Positions 26,312-34,540 of a stretch of 64,000 bases of DNA are shown here, piece after piece; positions within the stretch are counted from its first letter, which is position 1, and the number at the start of each line of letters is the position of its first letter. Origin of the DNA: STC-54 sp964504665 (GTDB lineage Bacteria > Patescibacteriota > Microgenomatia > Daviesbacterales > UBA10151). The notes beneath the pieces were generated by a model, which was not told the DNA's origin, ran no database searches, and worked only from the letters and a program-made list of their open reading frames with translations. Location: positions 8,575 through 72,574 of the forward strand of contig CAZDEH010000003.1 in the NCBI GenBank assembly GCA_964504665.1. The letters are read 5' to 3'. A program made the position numbers and the translations under genes.

Positions 26312-26737
26312 ATGGCAAAGAAGATTAAGACCTATATTAAATTAAATGTTCCAGCAGGATCAGCTACAGCTGCCCCTCCTGTGGGACCTGCTTTAGGTCA
26401 ACACGGTCTTCCTATCATGGAATTTGTCAAGGCTTTTAACGAGAGGACAGCCGATAAAAAAGGCAATATTTTACCTGTAGTTATTACAGTTTATATTGAT
26501 AGAACTTTTTCTTTTATTACCAAAGAACCACCGGTAGCAGAAATGATTAAGAAATCTTTAAATATCGAAAAAGGTTCAGGTAAAGCCGGTAAAGAGTCTG
26601 CTGGAACTTTAAGCCAGGATCAAATTAGAAAAATTGCCGAAGCTAAACTACCTGATTTTAATACCAAGCAGGTGGAATCTGCTATGAAAATGGTTGAGGG
26701 AGTTGCCAAATCAATGGGAGTAAAAATCCAAAAATAA
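26312..26737 (+). CDS. rplK: Ribosomal protein uL11
   Basis: The 141-residue protein is of standard length. It has the uL11 signature KLNVPAGSATAAPPVGPALGQ (in part) near the start and QIRKIAEAKLPDFN in the C-terminal RNA-binding domain. It forms the stalk base of the 50S subunit. It is separated from nusG by 9 bp and from rplA by 1 bp. Confidence 0.97.
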   Translation: MAKKIKTYIKLNVPAGSATAAPPVGPALGQHGLPIMEFVKAFNERTADKKGNILPVVITVYIDRTFSFITKEPPVAEMIKKSLNIEKGSGKAGKESAGTLSQDQIRKIAEAKLPDFNTKQVESAMKMVEGVAKSMGVKIQK

Positions 26738-26738
26738 T

Positions 26739-27530
26739 ATGGGTAAAACTAAAATAAAAAAAATTGAGGAAATTGAAGAAGTAAAAACAAATACCATACC
26801 AGAAATGAGTGAGGATGCACGGCGGGAAACCGAGCTGGCAGGACCCCAAACCAAGGACGAAAAGAAAAGTAAGAAACCAAAAAAAGGTCAGCCTAAAATC
26901 CGTTCTAAAAAATATCAGGAAGTTTTAGAAAAAATAGATAAAAACCAAAAATTAGCAGCAAACTTAGCTGTAGAAGCCACCCAAAAAGGTTCCTATTCTA
27001 AATTTGAAGGAACAATAGAGGCTCATATTAATACTAATGCTAAAAATCTACGCGGTTTAGTTAATTTGCCTTTTGCCCAAGGTAAGAAATTAAGGATTTT
27101 AGCTTTTGGAACTAATGCAGATAAATCCGGTGCTGACATTATTGGATCAGAAGAGGCAATTGGAGAAATTGAAAAAGGCAAAATTAATTTTGATATTGTA
27201 GTTACAACCCCAGAGTGGATGCCCAAATTAGCTAAAATTGCTAAAATCCTGGGACCCAAAAGTTTAATGCCTAACCCCAAAAATGGAACTATCACAGAAA
27301 ATTTAGAAAAAGCTGTCACAGAGCTTCAAGCCGGTAAAACCGAATATAAAACCGAAAACAATGGGCAGGTAATTCATCTATCCGTTGGAAAGTCTAATCA
27401 AAACCCGGAAGAAATAGTAGCAAATCTTAAAGTGATTTATAATACTGTGGGCAGATCAAAAATCAAAAAGATCTTTCTTTCCCCCACCATGGGCCCATCT
27501 GTGAAAGTAGATTTATCAACTCTAAATTAA
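26739..27530 (+). CDS. rplA: Ribosomal protein uL1 with N-terminal extension
   Basis: The 263-residue protein has a uL1 core from about residue 50 (RSKKYQEVLEKIDKN). It carries the family blocks LRGLVNLPFAQGKKLRI and LGPKSLMPNPKNGTI. The first 50 residues are a charged Lys/Glu-rich extension not found in typical uL1. uL1 binds 23S rRNA at the mobile L1 stalk and represses its own operon in many bacteria. It starts 1 bp after rplK. Confidence 0.95.
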   Translation: MGKTKIKKIEEIEEVKTNTIPEMSEDARRETELAGPQTKDEKKSKKPKKGQPKIRSKKYQEVLEKIDKNQKLAANLAVEATQKGSYSKFEGTIEAHINTNAKNLRGLVNLPFAQGKKLRILAFGTNADKSGADIIGSEEAIGEIEKGKINFDIVVTTPEWMPKLAKIAKILGPKSLMPNPKNGTITENLEKAVTELQAGKTEYKTENNGQVIHLSVGKSNQNPEEIVANLKVIYNTVGRSKIKKIFLSPTMGPSVKVDLSTLN

Positions 27531-27535
27531 TTTTT

Positions 27536-27802
27536 ATGAAAGAAGATTTTTTGAGAACTACTGAAAATGTTTTAAAAGAAGGACCTCCATTAGAATGGTA
27601 CTATGGATTTGGAAGAAAAGATGCTGGAATTACACATATAGATTATTCAGATATCTTTAGACAATCTTTTAATGGAAGATTAGATCGCTATTTTGGGCAG
27701 TGGTCTCATATTGGTGTCATGCCAAGGGTTTTTGGAATTCCTGAAGGAGAAGAAGATCAATATGAACAGTTAATTATGCAACTGCATGTACAAGATCTAT
27801 AA
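27536..27802 (+). CDS. Small hypothetical protein after rplA
   Basis: The 88-residue protein is soluble and acidic, with many aromatic residues (LEWYYGFGRKDAGITHIDYSD). I do not recognise it. It starts 5 bp after the rplA stop, so it is probably on the ribosomal transcript. The broken IS30 element begins 43 bp after it, so this may once have been longer or followed by other genes. Confidence 0.45.
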   Translation: MKEDFLRTTENVLKEGPPLEWYYGFGRKDAGITHIDYSDIFRQSFNGRLDRYFGQWSHIGVMPRVFGIPEGEEDQYEQLIMQLHVQDL

Positions 27803-27844
27803 GATATCTGGATTTTGGCCTGAAGAAATCGTACATTCTAGGTG

Positions 27845-28748
27845 GAAGTGCACCACTTGCTTAGGATAATACCTCCATCATTTTCTCATATGGTGTCAAG
27901 TATCCCAGACATTTTCTGGGAGTTGAATTTAATCTGTACTCCAACTCCTTGATCTGATCCTCTGTTAAATTATCCAGACTCAACCTTTTAGGAATGAATC
28001 TTCTTATCCTGCCATTAGTATTTTCAACTGTCCCTTTCTCCCAGGAATGGTAGGCATGACAGAAAAACATAGATAATTTAAGTTTACTGGCAATCTCCTG
28101 ATGGTTGGTATTTTCTGCTCCATTGTCAGCTGTTAAAGTTACTCTGGGAAAAGTAGCCAATCTTTCAATTAAGCTTTCTGTTTTAGACTCAGCAGATCTA
28201 CTGGTAAGAGATAATATCGTCAGTCTTGTTAACCTTTCAACTGTCACAGACAAGGCAGTTTTATCTGTCTGTTTACCAATAACATTATCTGTTTCCCAGT
28301 CTCCAACCCTGGATCTTAAGCTGACTGTCTCAGGTCTTAAATCAATACTGACTGCAAAGGGTATTTTTGAGGCTCTTTGAACCCTTCTACCCATCTTTTT
28401 CATCCTCTTTTTCCTGGCATGAGGTAGTAGTTTCCAAAGATTATATCTTTTTGATTTCTTTGAATAAATGTACTGGTAAATTGCCTCAGTACAAATACTT
28501 TCACCAGGATGTATCTTTGGTAATCTTCCACTAATTTCCTCCGGAGTCTAGCTAAATGGAGCTCTTAAATGTTCCCTGACAAAACTTGAATGGGATCTGC
28601 CTAATCTTTTAGCAATATCCCGAAGAGATAATCCAGCCTCTTTAAAAGCTACTAATTTTTCTCTTTCTTCCAAACTTAGATGTTTATATTTATTCATTAA
28701 GTGCACCTCCTTCCCCAGGTATGAATTTTACTCTAGGTGGTGCACTTC
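27845..28748 (-). mobile_element. Degenerate IS30-family insertion sequence
   Basis: The element is about 904 bp with terminal inverted repeats GAAGTGCACCAC (27845-27856) and the complementary GTGGTGCACTTC (28737-28748). It encloses a single transposase gene that is interrupted. It is shorter than usual for IS30 elements, consistent with an internal deletion. Confidence 0.75.
27861..28697 (-). pseudogene. IS30-family transposase, interrupted
   Basis: The frame from the ATG at 28697 encodes an N-terminal helix-turn-helix (SLEEREKLVAFKEAGLSLRD, then IAKRLGRSHSSFVREH). It meets a TAG codon right after LRAPFS. It then continues in the same frame as TPEEISGRLPK and the DDE core, with DWETDNVIGK, LTADNGAENTNH and ENTNGRIRRF. 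The region between the helix-turn-helix and the WSPEQIAGRL-like block is shorter than usual, so a deletion and a stop have both occurred. The catalytic acids remain. The C-terminal 180 residues form an open frame. Confidence 0.8.
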
Positions 28749-28849
28749 GTTTTAGAATCTATGAATAGTAGGAAAAAAGATGCTCTTTTAATAATTTATG
28801 AAGGACTAGAATCTGCTCCATTTCAAGTCTTATTAATAAATTGATTTGT

Positions 28850-28873
28850 GCCTCCAAGGGGACGCCTTGGAGG
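28850..28873. repeat. REP-like palindrome 5' of RAYT 2
   Basis: Arms GCCTCCAAGG and CCTTGGAGG surround the loop GGACG. TTGACA (28874-28879) follows directly and forms the transposase promoter. Confidence 0.8.
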
Positions 28874-28907
28874 TTGACATTTCTCACAGTCATGCTATTT
28901 TATATAT

Positions 28908-29582
28908 ATGCCCAGCAAAAATTCCATCAAACAGTATACAGAAAATAGCTATTATCATATCTATAATCGAGGAGTTGAGAAAAGAAAAATTTTTCTTGAT
29001 GAACAAGATTATGGAGTATTCCTCTCCTATCTTAAAGAATACCTTTTATCAAAAGATGAAAAAGACTTATTAAATCAACTTTCTATTCCAACTATCTCTG
29101 CTCAAGAAAGGGACCGGGTACTTAAAAAACTTAGACTGAACAATTTTGCTGATGAAATAACTTTGTTAGCTTATTGTTTGATGCCGAATCATTTTCACTT
29201 CTTTATTAAGCAAAAAAACGAAAAGTCCATTGATAAGTTTATGAATTCCCTCTTAACTAGATATACTATGTATTTTAATAAAAAATATAAACGAGTTGGG
29301 GCTTTATATCAGGATGTTTATAAAGCAGTTACGGTTGACCGCGAAGATCAATTTCTTTATCTTACTAAATATATTCATAAACAGGCTTTAAAAACCCACA
29401 AAAGACAACCGTCTTCCCTACCTGATTATCTTGGAAACAGAAAAACTGAATGGGTTCACCCCGAAGAAATATTAGCTTATTTTTCCAAAACCAAACCCTC
29501 TCTTAGTTATAAAGATTTCCTTGATCTAGAAGAATCTGAAGATCTATTAACTATCCAAGACTTAATGATTGATATCAAATAA
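28908..29582 (+). CDS. REP-associated tyrosine transposase (RAYT), copy 2
   Basis: The 224-residue Y1 transposase has SYYHIYNRGVEKRKIFLD, the HUH motif in CLMPNHFHFFI, and TRYTMYFNKKYKRVGALYQ with the candidate nucleophile Tyr. It appears intact. Identical palindromes with the loop GGACG lie on both sides (28850-28873 and 29604-29626), the arrangement expected for a RAYT that acts on its own palindromes. The promoter TTGACA at 28874 puts the transcript start next to the ATG, predicting a leaderless mRNA. Confidence 0.88.
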   Translation: MPSKNSIKQYTENSYYHIYNRGVEKRKIFLDEQDYGVFLSYLKEYLLSKDEKDLLNQLSIPTISAQERDRVLKKLRLNNFADEITLLAYCLMPNHFHFFIKQKNEKSIDKFMNSLLTRYTMYFNKKYKRVGALYQDVYKAVTVDREDQFLYLTKYIHKQALKTHKRQPSSLPDYLGNRKTEWVHPEEILAYFSKTKPSLSYKDFLDLEESEDLLTIQDLMIDIK

Positions 29583-29603
29583 CTCTCCACTCTCCCTCTT
29601 CAT

Positions 29604-29626
29604 GCCTCCAAGGGGACGCCTTGGAG
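29604..29626. repeat. REP-like palindrome 3' of RAYT 2
   Basis: GCCTCCAAGG, loop GGACG and CCTTGGAG are the same as the copy upstream of the gene, in the same orientation. It lies 21 bp after the transposase stop and 2 bp before the end of the flippase-like gene. Confidence 0.8.
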
Positions 29627-29628
29627 AT

Positions 29629-30624
29629 TCATTTTCCTTTTCCTTTGATTTTTCTCCACACTAAATTTAAATCAAACTTAAGAAAATATAACGAGGCAGT
29701 TCCTAAGATTGCCAGAACTATCAGCGTCAAGATATGGGCAAAAACTGTGCCTGCTGAAGCAACATCAGCATTAATACCTAACACACCTCCAAATACTGCT
29801 AAACCTGCTGCTTCAGCTGAACCAATAAAACCAGGGGCAGATGGCATTAAATAGGTAAAAGCATTTAAGGCGTTACCCAAAATTCCCTGACTTAAACTAA
29901 AATCAGGCATAAATTGACGGAAACAGACCAGCATTAAAAATCCATCTGAGGTTGCCGCCAAAAAACTTAAGAATATAAATAAAGCTAGTTCTTTGGGATG
30001 ACGATCTAAGACTTCAAACCCTTCAATAATTGTCACACTAAAATTAACGAATTTTTGCTTCAAACTTGGGAATATTAAAACTCCGCTGACAAGCTTTATT
30101 AGTTTTTTGAGATTATGTGATTTTTTAACAGCCATGGTTAATAGAACCATTAAAACAATAAAAATCAGTGAAATTACTTTGAAAAAATCAGCAGGTAAAT
30201 TTGTTGGCACAAAATTAATAAATACCACCACTATCATGACAAACGTTAGAAAATCCATGAAACGGTCGATAAATATCCAAGTTAAAGTTTTAGCAAAAGG
30301 AACTTTAAATTGATGTGATAAATAAACGCTTTTAGCAATCTCCCCTGCCCTGATAGGAATCAGCAGAGATAAAAACTGACTCAAAAAATTTAACAGCCAT
30401 AAATCTTTCCAAGCCAAATTTGGTATATTAAGTATTTTTTGGAGTCTTAAGGCCTTAAACCCTGCGGAAGCCACAAAGAACAATAAGAAAGGAAAAATTA
30501 CACTCGGGCTGGCTGAAAACACTTTGGCCAAAACATCACCTAAATTAACAAACCTACTCCAAATAATAATCAGCACAACACCTAAAATGGTGTTTAAAAC
30601 AATCTTGGGAAGAATTTGCCTCAT
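29629..30624 (-). CDS. LPG-synthase-TM / flippase-like membrane protein (UPF0104)
   Basis: The 331-residue protein has about eight membrane helices. It carries the family blocks FKALRLQKIL, NFLSQFLSLLIPIRAGEIAKSVYL, TLTWIFIDRFMDF, and a late LMPSAPGFIGSAEAAG. This family includes AglD-like and MprF flippase domains, which move lipids or lipid-linked sugars. No synthase domain is attached. The length fits the stand-alone form. A RAYT palindrome ends 2 bp from its stop codon. Confidence 0.8.
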   Translation of the reverse strand: MRQILPKIVLNTILGVVLIIIWSRFVNLGDVLAKVFSASPSVIFPFLLFFVASAGFKALRLQKILNIPNLAWKDLWLLNFLSQFLSLLIPIRAGEIAKSVYLSHQFKVPFAKTLTWIFIDRFMDFLTFVMIVVVFINFVPTNLPADFFKVISLIFIVLMVLLTMAVKKSHNLKKLIKLVSGVLIFPSLKQKFVNFSVTIIEGFEVLDRHPKELALFIFLSFLAATSDGFLMLVCFRQFMPDFSLSQGILGNALNAFTYLMPSAPGFIGSAEAAGLAVFGGVLGINADVASAGTVFAHILTLIVLAILGTASLYFLKFDLNLVWRKIKGKGK

Positions 30625-30665
30625 CTGGAGATTATACTTTATTTGTGCTAATCTTAAAATAAACT

Positions 30666-31631
30666 ATGCCAGGCTTAACAAAAACTCAGATCATTGGTTT
30701 GATCGGTTTCTTATTAATATTAATCAGCATCCCAATTTCCTTCTCTTTAGCCAAGAGATCCCAAATTTTCCGCTCCCGGGCATCTGAATTAAAAACTACT
30801 GCTACAACCACCGGAACAGTTTCCGGAACAGTGACAAAATCCCGCGAAGTTCCTGCTTCTTCCCCCCTGACTGATTTACAAAAATTACTACAGGGAGAAT
30901 CCCCAACCCCAGACAGTACTACAAACCCAAGTATTTCCCCTACTCCCACATCTGAAGTTAGCCTGGCTTTCGGGCCAACTTTAAATCTTAAGGTTTCTAT
31001 CGAAGGTAGGCCTGAAGCTAAACAATCAGATAGAATATTTATCGGTATTGCTTCAAACAGTACTGCTCCCCCAACATACATTTTGACTTTCACTATCGAT
31101 ATGCCTGATTCAGGAATATTTAAAGGTATCTCCCTGGCAGGTCTAAATCCGGGTTCTCAGTATACAGCTTTTATCAAAGGAACATCACAAATTGACGTTT
31201 CCTCAACTTTTACCATGGATCCAACAGAAAGCAATCTTAATAATGATCAACCAATAACCTTAATTTCCGGTGACTTAAATGAGGATAATACTATCAATAC
31301 TACAGATTATTCTCTTGCCCAAAACCTATATGGCACTACATCATCTTCCAGTAATTGGAATGCCCGAGCTGATTTTAACAAGGATAATATAATTAATAAC
31401 TATGACCTGGCTATTATTTCTAAAAATATAGGCAAAGCAGGAGCATCTGGATCCTGGATTTCTTCCCCAAGGCCATCTACCCAATCAGCCTCATTAACTA
31501 CTAAACCAGGTGTGGGTGGTCCACCTACAAATTTTGGTGATCTACTTTTATCATCCAGCCCCTCTGCCTCACCTACAGAACCATCTAATAATACTTCTAA
31601 TTCTTCTAGTTATTGGCTACGGGTTCCATAA
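30666..31631 (+). CDS. Anchored surface protein with dockerin-type repeats
   Basis: The 321-residue protein has a membrane helix near the N-terminus (about residues 9-28) and a Ser/Thr/Pro linker (about 45-95). A beta-rich domain follows (about 100-195). Next are two calcium-binding dockerin I-like repeats: GDLNEDNTINTTDYSLAQ (near 203) and ADFNKDNIINNYDLAII (near 235). A second Ser/Pro-rich tail ends it. Dockerins bind cohesins. A protein with both a cohesin-like and a dockerin-like part is encoded at 36433-37386. Confidence 0.75.
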   Translation: MPGLTKTQIIGLIGFLLILISIPISFSLAKRSQIFRSRASELKTTATTTGTVSGTVTKSREVPASSPLTDLQKLLQGESPTPDSTTNPSISPTPTSEVSLAFGPTLNLKVSIEGRPEAKQSDRIFIGIASNSTAPPTYILTFTIDMPDSGIFKGISLAGLNPGSQYTAFIKGTSQIDVSSTFTMDPTESNLNNDQPITLISGDLNEDNTINTTDYSLAQNLYGTTSSSSNWNARADFNKDNIINNYDLAIISKNIGKAGASGSWISSPRPSTQSASLTTKPGVGGPPTNFGDLLLSSSPSASPTEPSNNTSNSSSYWLRVP

Positions 31632-31697
31632 AAGAATTCTTAACTTGGACTTCAGCCGGATCTTGTAAACCCAGTCTTTTCCAAACGGTAAAATGCC

Positions 31698-31726
31698 TTG
31701 ACAAATTTGGATTTGTGTAATACAGT
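31698..31726 (+). promoter_or_regulatory. Promoter of the BrnT/BrnA pair
   Basis: TTGACA (31698-31703), a 17-bp spacer and TACAGT (31721-31726) are present. The ATG at 31739 is 12 nt beyond the -10 box. The inverted pair AAATTTGG/GATTTGTG is weak. AT-rich repeats TATATACA follow the -10. Confidence 0.55.
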
Positions 31727-31738
31727 ATATACAATTGA

Positions 31739-32032
31739 ATGAAAGTTATCAAATCTGCTTTAGAGTTTGTATGGGATAAAGGAAATAGTGGAAAAAACTT
31801 AAAACATAAAGTAGAAGATCAGGAAGCAGAGGAACCGTTTCTTGATGAAAATAAAGTAATTTACAAAGATCTACTCCCCTCTGAAAAGGAGAACCGGTTT
31901 ATTTTAGTTGGAAAGAGCAAACAAGACAGATTATTATTTATATCTTTTACATATAGAAATAATAAAATTAGAATAATTTCAGCAAGAGATATTAATAGAA
32001 AGGAGGTGTCAATTTATGAAAAAGCCATTTAA
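31739..32032 (+). CDS. brnT: BrnT-family toxin
   Basis: The 97-residue protein matches the BrnT ribonuclease plan: FVWDKGNSGKNLKHKV at the N-terminus, the acidic stretch in the middle, ENRFILVGKSKQDRLLFISFTYR, and the terminal KIRIISARDINRKEV. RIISAR is the most conserved block of the family. BrnT is a bacterial ribonuclease toxin. It overlaps the antitoxin gene by 17 bp, in the toxin-first order typical of BrnTA. Confidence 0.85.
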   Translation: MKVIKSALEFVWDKGNSGKNLKHKVEDQEAEEPFLDENKVIYKDLLPSEKENRFILVGKSKQDRLLFISFTYRNNKIRIISARDINRKEVSIYEKAI

Positions 32033-32282
32033 ATTACCTAAATTTAAAAACGAAGATGAGGAAAGAGAATTTTGGTGGAAGATAGATCTTTCCGAATATT
32101 TTGAGCCTTCAGATTTTGAAAGAGTAAGTTTTCCAAACTTAAAACCTACTTCAAGATCTATTTCTATTAGAATTCCAGAATATCTTTTAAATAGAGTTAA
32201 AGAGAAGGCTAACCAGATCAATATTCCTTACCAATCTCTAATCAAGGAATATATTCAAAAAGGAGTTTTTTCTAATGAGTAG
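32016..32282 (+). CDS. brnA: BrnA/CopG-type antitoxin
   Basis: The 88-residue protein ends in a ribbon-helix-helix: SRSISIRIPEYLLNRVKEKA, then NIPYQSLIKEYIQKGV. The N-terminal half (EREFWWKIDLSEYF) is the toxin-binding part seen in COG5304 antitoxins. It starts inside brnT behind AGGAGGTG, a strong ribosome binding site, so it can be translated at a high rate relative to the toxin. It should also repress the brnTA promoter. Confidence 0.85.
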   Translation: MKKPFKLPKFKNEDEEREFWWKIDLSEYFEPSDFERVSFPNLKPTSRSISIRIPEYLLNRVKEKANQINIPYQSLIKEYIQKGVFSNE

Positions 32283-32367
32283 GCCGAGATACATCGATAA
32301 CATTTCTAAGTTAGATGTATTTATTAATAAATACACTATACAATCCTAAAAGCATCCTAAAAACGCT

Positions 32368-33182
32368 ATGTCATCAGAGAATAGATTAGTTAGAATACAA
32401 GAAATATTAGCAAGAAGAGAAGAACTTATTCCGCTGCTTGATCCAGCAAATGTTATAACAAGAGATAAAGCAGCTGTATTTCGACAGATGGAGGAACAGG
32501 CTGCTATGGATGTTACATCGGAATTAAAAATAATTGTCGCACCATATGCAACTACTATTCATGCAATGATTGCTGATAAATTACATCATCCAGAGGATAT
32601 TCTTGTGAGAGATAAGGATAAACGTATCCAATTTTCAATGGTAAGTTCAGATCCCGATTTTATAACCTTAGTCACCATGAAGTTACAGCAAATTAAAATG
32701 TCAGAGAAAAAAGAATTAATATGTAAAGAAGTTGTTTTTGGGGAAATTCCAACGAGCTGTTTTACTCCATTTACAGAAAATTTTATAGACGTTCGATTTT
32801 TGAACCAATTATGTACGATTTACACTGGTACCATTATATACCTCAATTTTTTAAATATCTTACTACAATAGCTTTCTCAAAAACAGGTTCTCTTGATTTT
32901 ATCTTTTATGATAATGGGGAAATGAGATACCACCCTACTTTTTATACACTTGCAAAAGATAGGTTTATCTCAGGGTCTGTTTCTCAAAGAGCTGTTAATA
33001 GTAAATACGGCACTGATTATAGACAGGATACTGAATATAGATATCGATACTGCCAAGATGGTTTGTTTCGTCGTGAACCAGTTACCAATGAAACTCTAAC
33101 AATACAAGAAGAGGTTGGTACTATTCTCCTACAGTTACCTTTTACAGGCTTTGATGTTTCCTCGTTTAGACAACTAAAATAA
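32368..33182 (+). pseudogene. Hypothetical protein in two frames (-1 frameshift)
   Basis: The first frame (32368-32871) gives 167 residues that start MSSENRLVRIQEILARREEL. From about 32785 its reading loses character, and the protein continues convincingly in the -1 frame to 33182 (FYRRSIFEPIMYDLHWYHY, in part). The junction contains A AAT TTT (32778-32784), in phase with the first frame, a canonical -1 slippery heptamer shape. A single-base deletion or sequencing error is equally possible. The joined protein would be about 271 residues. The family is unknown. The combined product has no membrane helix. Confidence 0.6.
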
Positions 33183-33250
33183 TACAAACAAAAAAACAAA
33201 CAAAAACCGTATTGACATTTTTATAAGCTGAATAATATACTTAATAAAAT

Positions 33251-33775
33251 ATGAGCGCTGAAAATAGAAGTGAAGAATTAACTGTTATTATTATGGGGTC
33301 TGGTGGTGATGAAAAGCACGCTGATGTAATAGCAGCGGTTATGCAAAAATTTGGAGTAGATTATGTCAAAAGGGTAGGCTCTGCTCATAAAACTCCTAAG
33401 CATGTTTTAGGAATAGTAAACAAATATGATGCTTTAGTAGATAGACGAATCGCTTATATTACCGTCGCAGGTCGAGCTGATGCCTTAAGTGCTTTTGTGG
33501 ATGGCGCTTCTTCCAATCCTGTCACCGCAGCTCCTCCTTATGGTGAAAAATATGCCGGGCAGGATGTTTTATCCTCACTACGGGTTCCTTCTGGTATTGG
33601 CACTGCTGTTTGTATTGAAGCAGAAGCTGCTGCTTTACATACAATAAAAATATTTGCCTTAAGCAACCCCAAACTCAGACATGCTTTAGATGAGTACCAC
33701 CTACAGTCTGCTCTTAAAGTTACTTCTGCTGATGCTAGAATGCAGGTACAAAATCAAACTAGAGGAGTTGAATAA
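33251..33775 (+). CDS. purE: PurE-like N5-CAIR mutase / AIR carboxylase
   Basis: The 174-residue protein has the PurE core: VIIMGSGGDEKHADV near residue 12, the substrate loop SAHKTPKHV, YITVAGRADALSAFVDG, and a C-terminal ALHTIKIFAL. PurE carries out the carboxylation step of purine synthesis. No other purine gene is in the window, so either purE is isolated in this genome or it serves salvage-related chemistry. The TTGACA at 33212-33217 is a likely -35 box. The C-terminal 20 residues are an extra tail. Confidence 0.8.
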   Translation: MSAENRSEELTVIIMGSGGDEKHADVIAAVMQKFGVDYVKRVGSAHKTPKHVLGIVNKYDALVDRRIAYITVAGRADALSAFVDGASSNPVTAAPPYGEKYAGQDVLSSLRVPSGIGTAVCIEAEAAALHTIKIFALSNPKLRHALDEYHLQSALKVTSADARMQVQNQTRGVE

Positions 33776-33811
33776 ATTCTGGTCTTAAGTGTAAAAAACC
33801 GCTAAAATCCA

Positions 33812-33840
33812 TTGACAATTGTTACTCTTACTAGTACAAT
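33812..33840 (+). promoter_or_regulatory. Promoter of rplJ-rplL
   Basis: TTGACA (33812-33817), a 17-bp spacer and TACAAT (33835-33840) are present. Transcription should start near 33847, giving a leader of about 160 nt that ends in a terminator before rplJ. Confidence 0.8.
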
Positions 33841-33893
33841 ATCAAAGCTTAAGAAAGTGAGCATGTTATAAGTCTCACCGAGGCGAATGAAAT

Positions 33894-33970
33894 AGCTATC
33901 AGTCATCAGCTATCAGCTTTCAGATATCTTTTTTGTCTGAAGACTGAAGACTGACTACTGAAGACTACCA
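33894..33970. repeat. Mirrored heptanucleotide array in the rplJ leader
   Basis: Eleven 7-nt units in exact phase are present. Units such as AGCTATC, AGTCATC, AGCTATC, AGCTTTC and AGATATC are followed, after a T-rich centre, by TCTGAAG, ACTGAAG, ACTGACT, ACTGAAG and ACTACCA. The second half is close to the reverse complement of the first, so the RNA can form a long imperfect hairpin. Confidence 0.8.
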
Positions 33971-33974
33971 AATA

Positions 33975-33996
33975 CCTCGCTTAAGCGGGGTTTTTT
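33975..33996 (+). terminator. Attenuator-like terminator before rplJ
   Basis: CCTCGC, loop TTAA, GCGGGG and then six T. It lies between the promoter and rplJ, 9 nt before the ATG, which is the place where L10-leader attenuators act. Confidence 0.8.
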
Positions 33997-34005
33997 AATA
34001 TCAAA

Positions 34006-34536
34006 ATGAAGACAAGAGCACAAAAAGAAGAATCTGTAAAAAATCTGACTGAAAAGTTCAGGTCTGCTAAATCTGTAGTTTTTACAGATTATCGTGGGAT
34101 GACTATGAGTCAACTGTCAAACCTTCGCAATAAACTTACTGAGGCTGATGCACAATTTATTATTACTAAAAATACTCTGGTAGATATTTCTTTAAAAGCA
34201 GCAGGACTCTTTGGTAAGTCTAATAATATTGCCAAAGGACCTACTGCTACTTTATTTAGTTTTAATGATGAAATTTTACCTATCAAAACACTGGCAAAAG
34301 CACTACAAGACAACCAAGTAGGTAAATTTAAGGGTGGATTTTTAAACGGAGAATTTATGGAGGCTCTATCTATTACTAGACTAGCTGAACTGCCAAGTAA
34401 ACTAGAATTACAAGCCAAAATTGTTGGTTCACTCTCTTCTCCACTTTATGGAATGGTGAATGTCCTTCAAGGTAACCTAAGAAATTTAGTATATGCACTC
34501 GATCAAATTAGAATCTCGAAAGGTGGTGAACTTTAG
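34006..34536 (+). CDS. rplJ: Ribosomal protein uL10
   Basis: The 176-residue protein is of standard length. It has the uL10 blocks FRSAKSVVFTDYRGMTMSQL and the C-terminal helix that binds L7/L12 dimers (NVLQGNLRNLVYALDQI). It forms the stalk of the 50S subunit. It is preceded by a leader with a heptad hairpin and a terminator, consistent with autoregulation by the L10-L12 complex. It is 4 bp upstream of rplL. Confidence 0.96.
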   Translation: MKTRAQKEESVKNLTEKFRSAKSVVFTDYRGMTMSQLSNLRNKLTEADAQFIITKNTLVDISLKAAGLFGKSNNIAKGPTATLFSFNDEILPIKTLAKALQDNQVGKFKGGFLNGEFMEALSITRLAELPSKLELQAKIVGSLSSPLYGMVNVLQGNLRNLVYALDQIRISKGGEL

Positions 34537-34540
34537 ATAT

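Noticed and set aside
33017..33199. 60-codon minus-strand frame
   Set aside because: It is antisense to the frameshifted gene at 32368-33182 and has no start signal or family.
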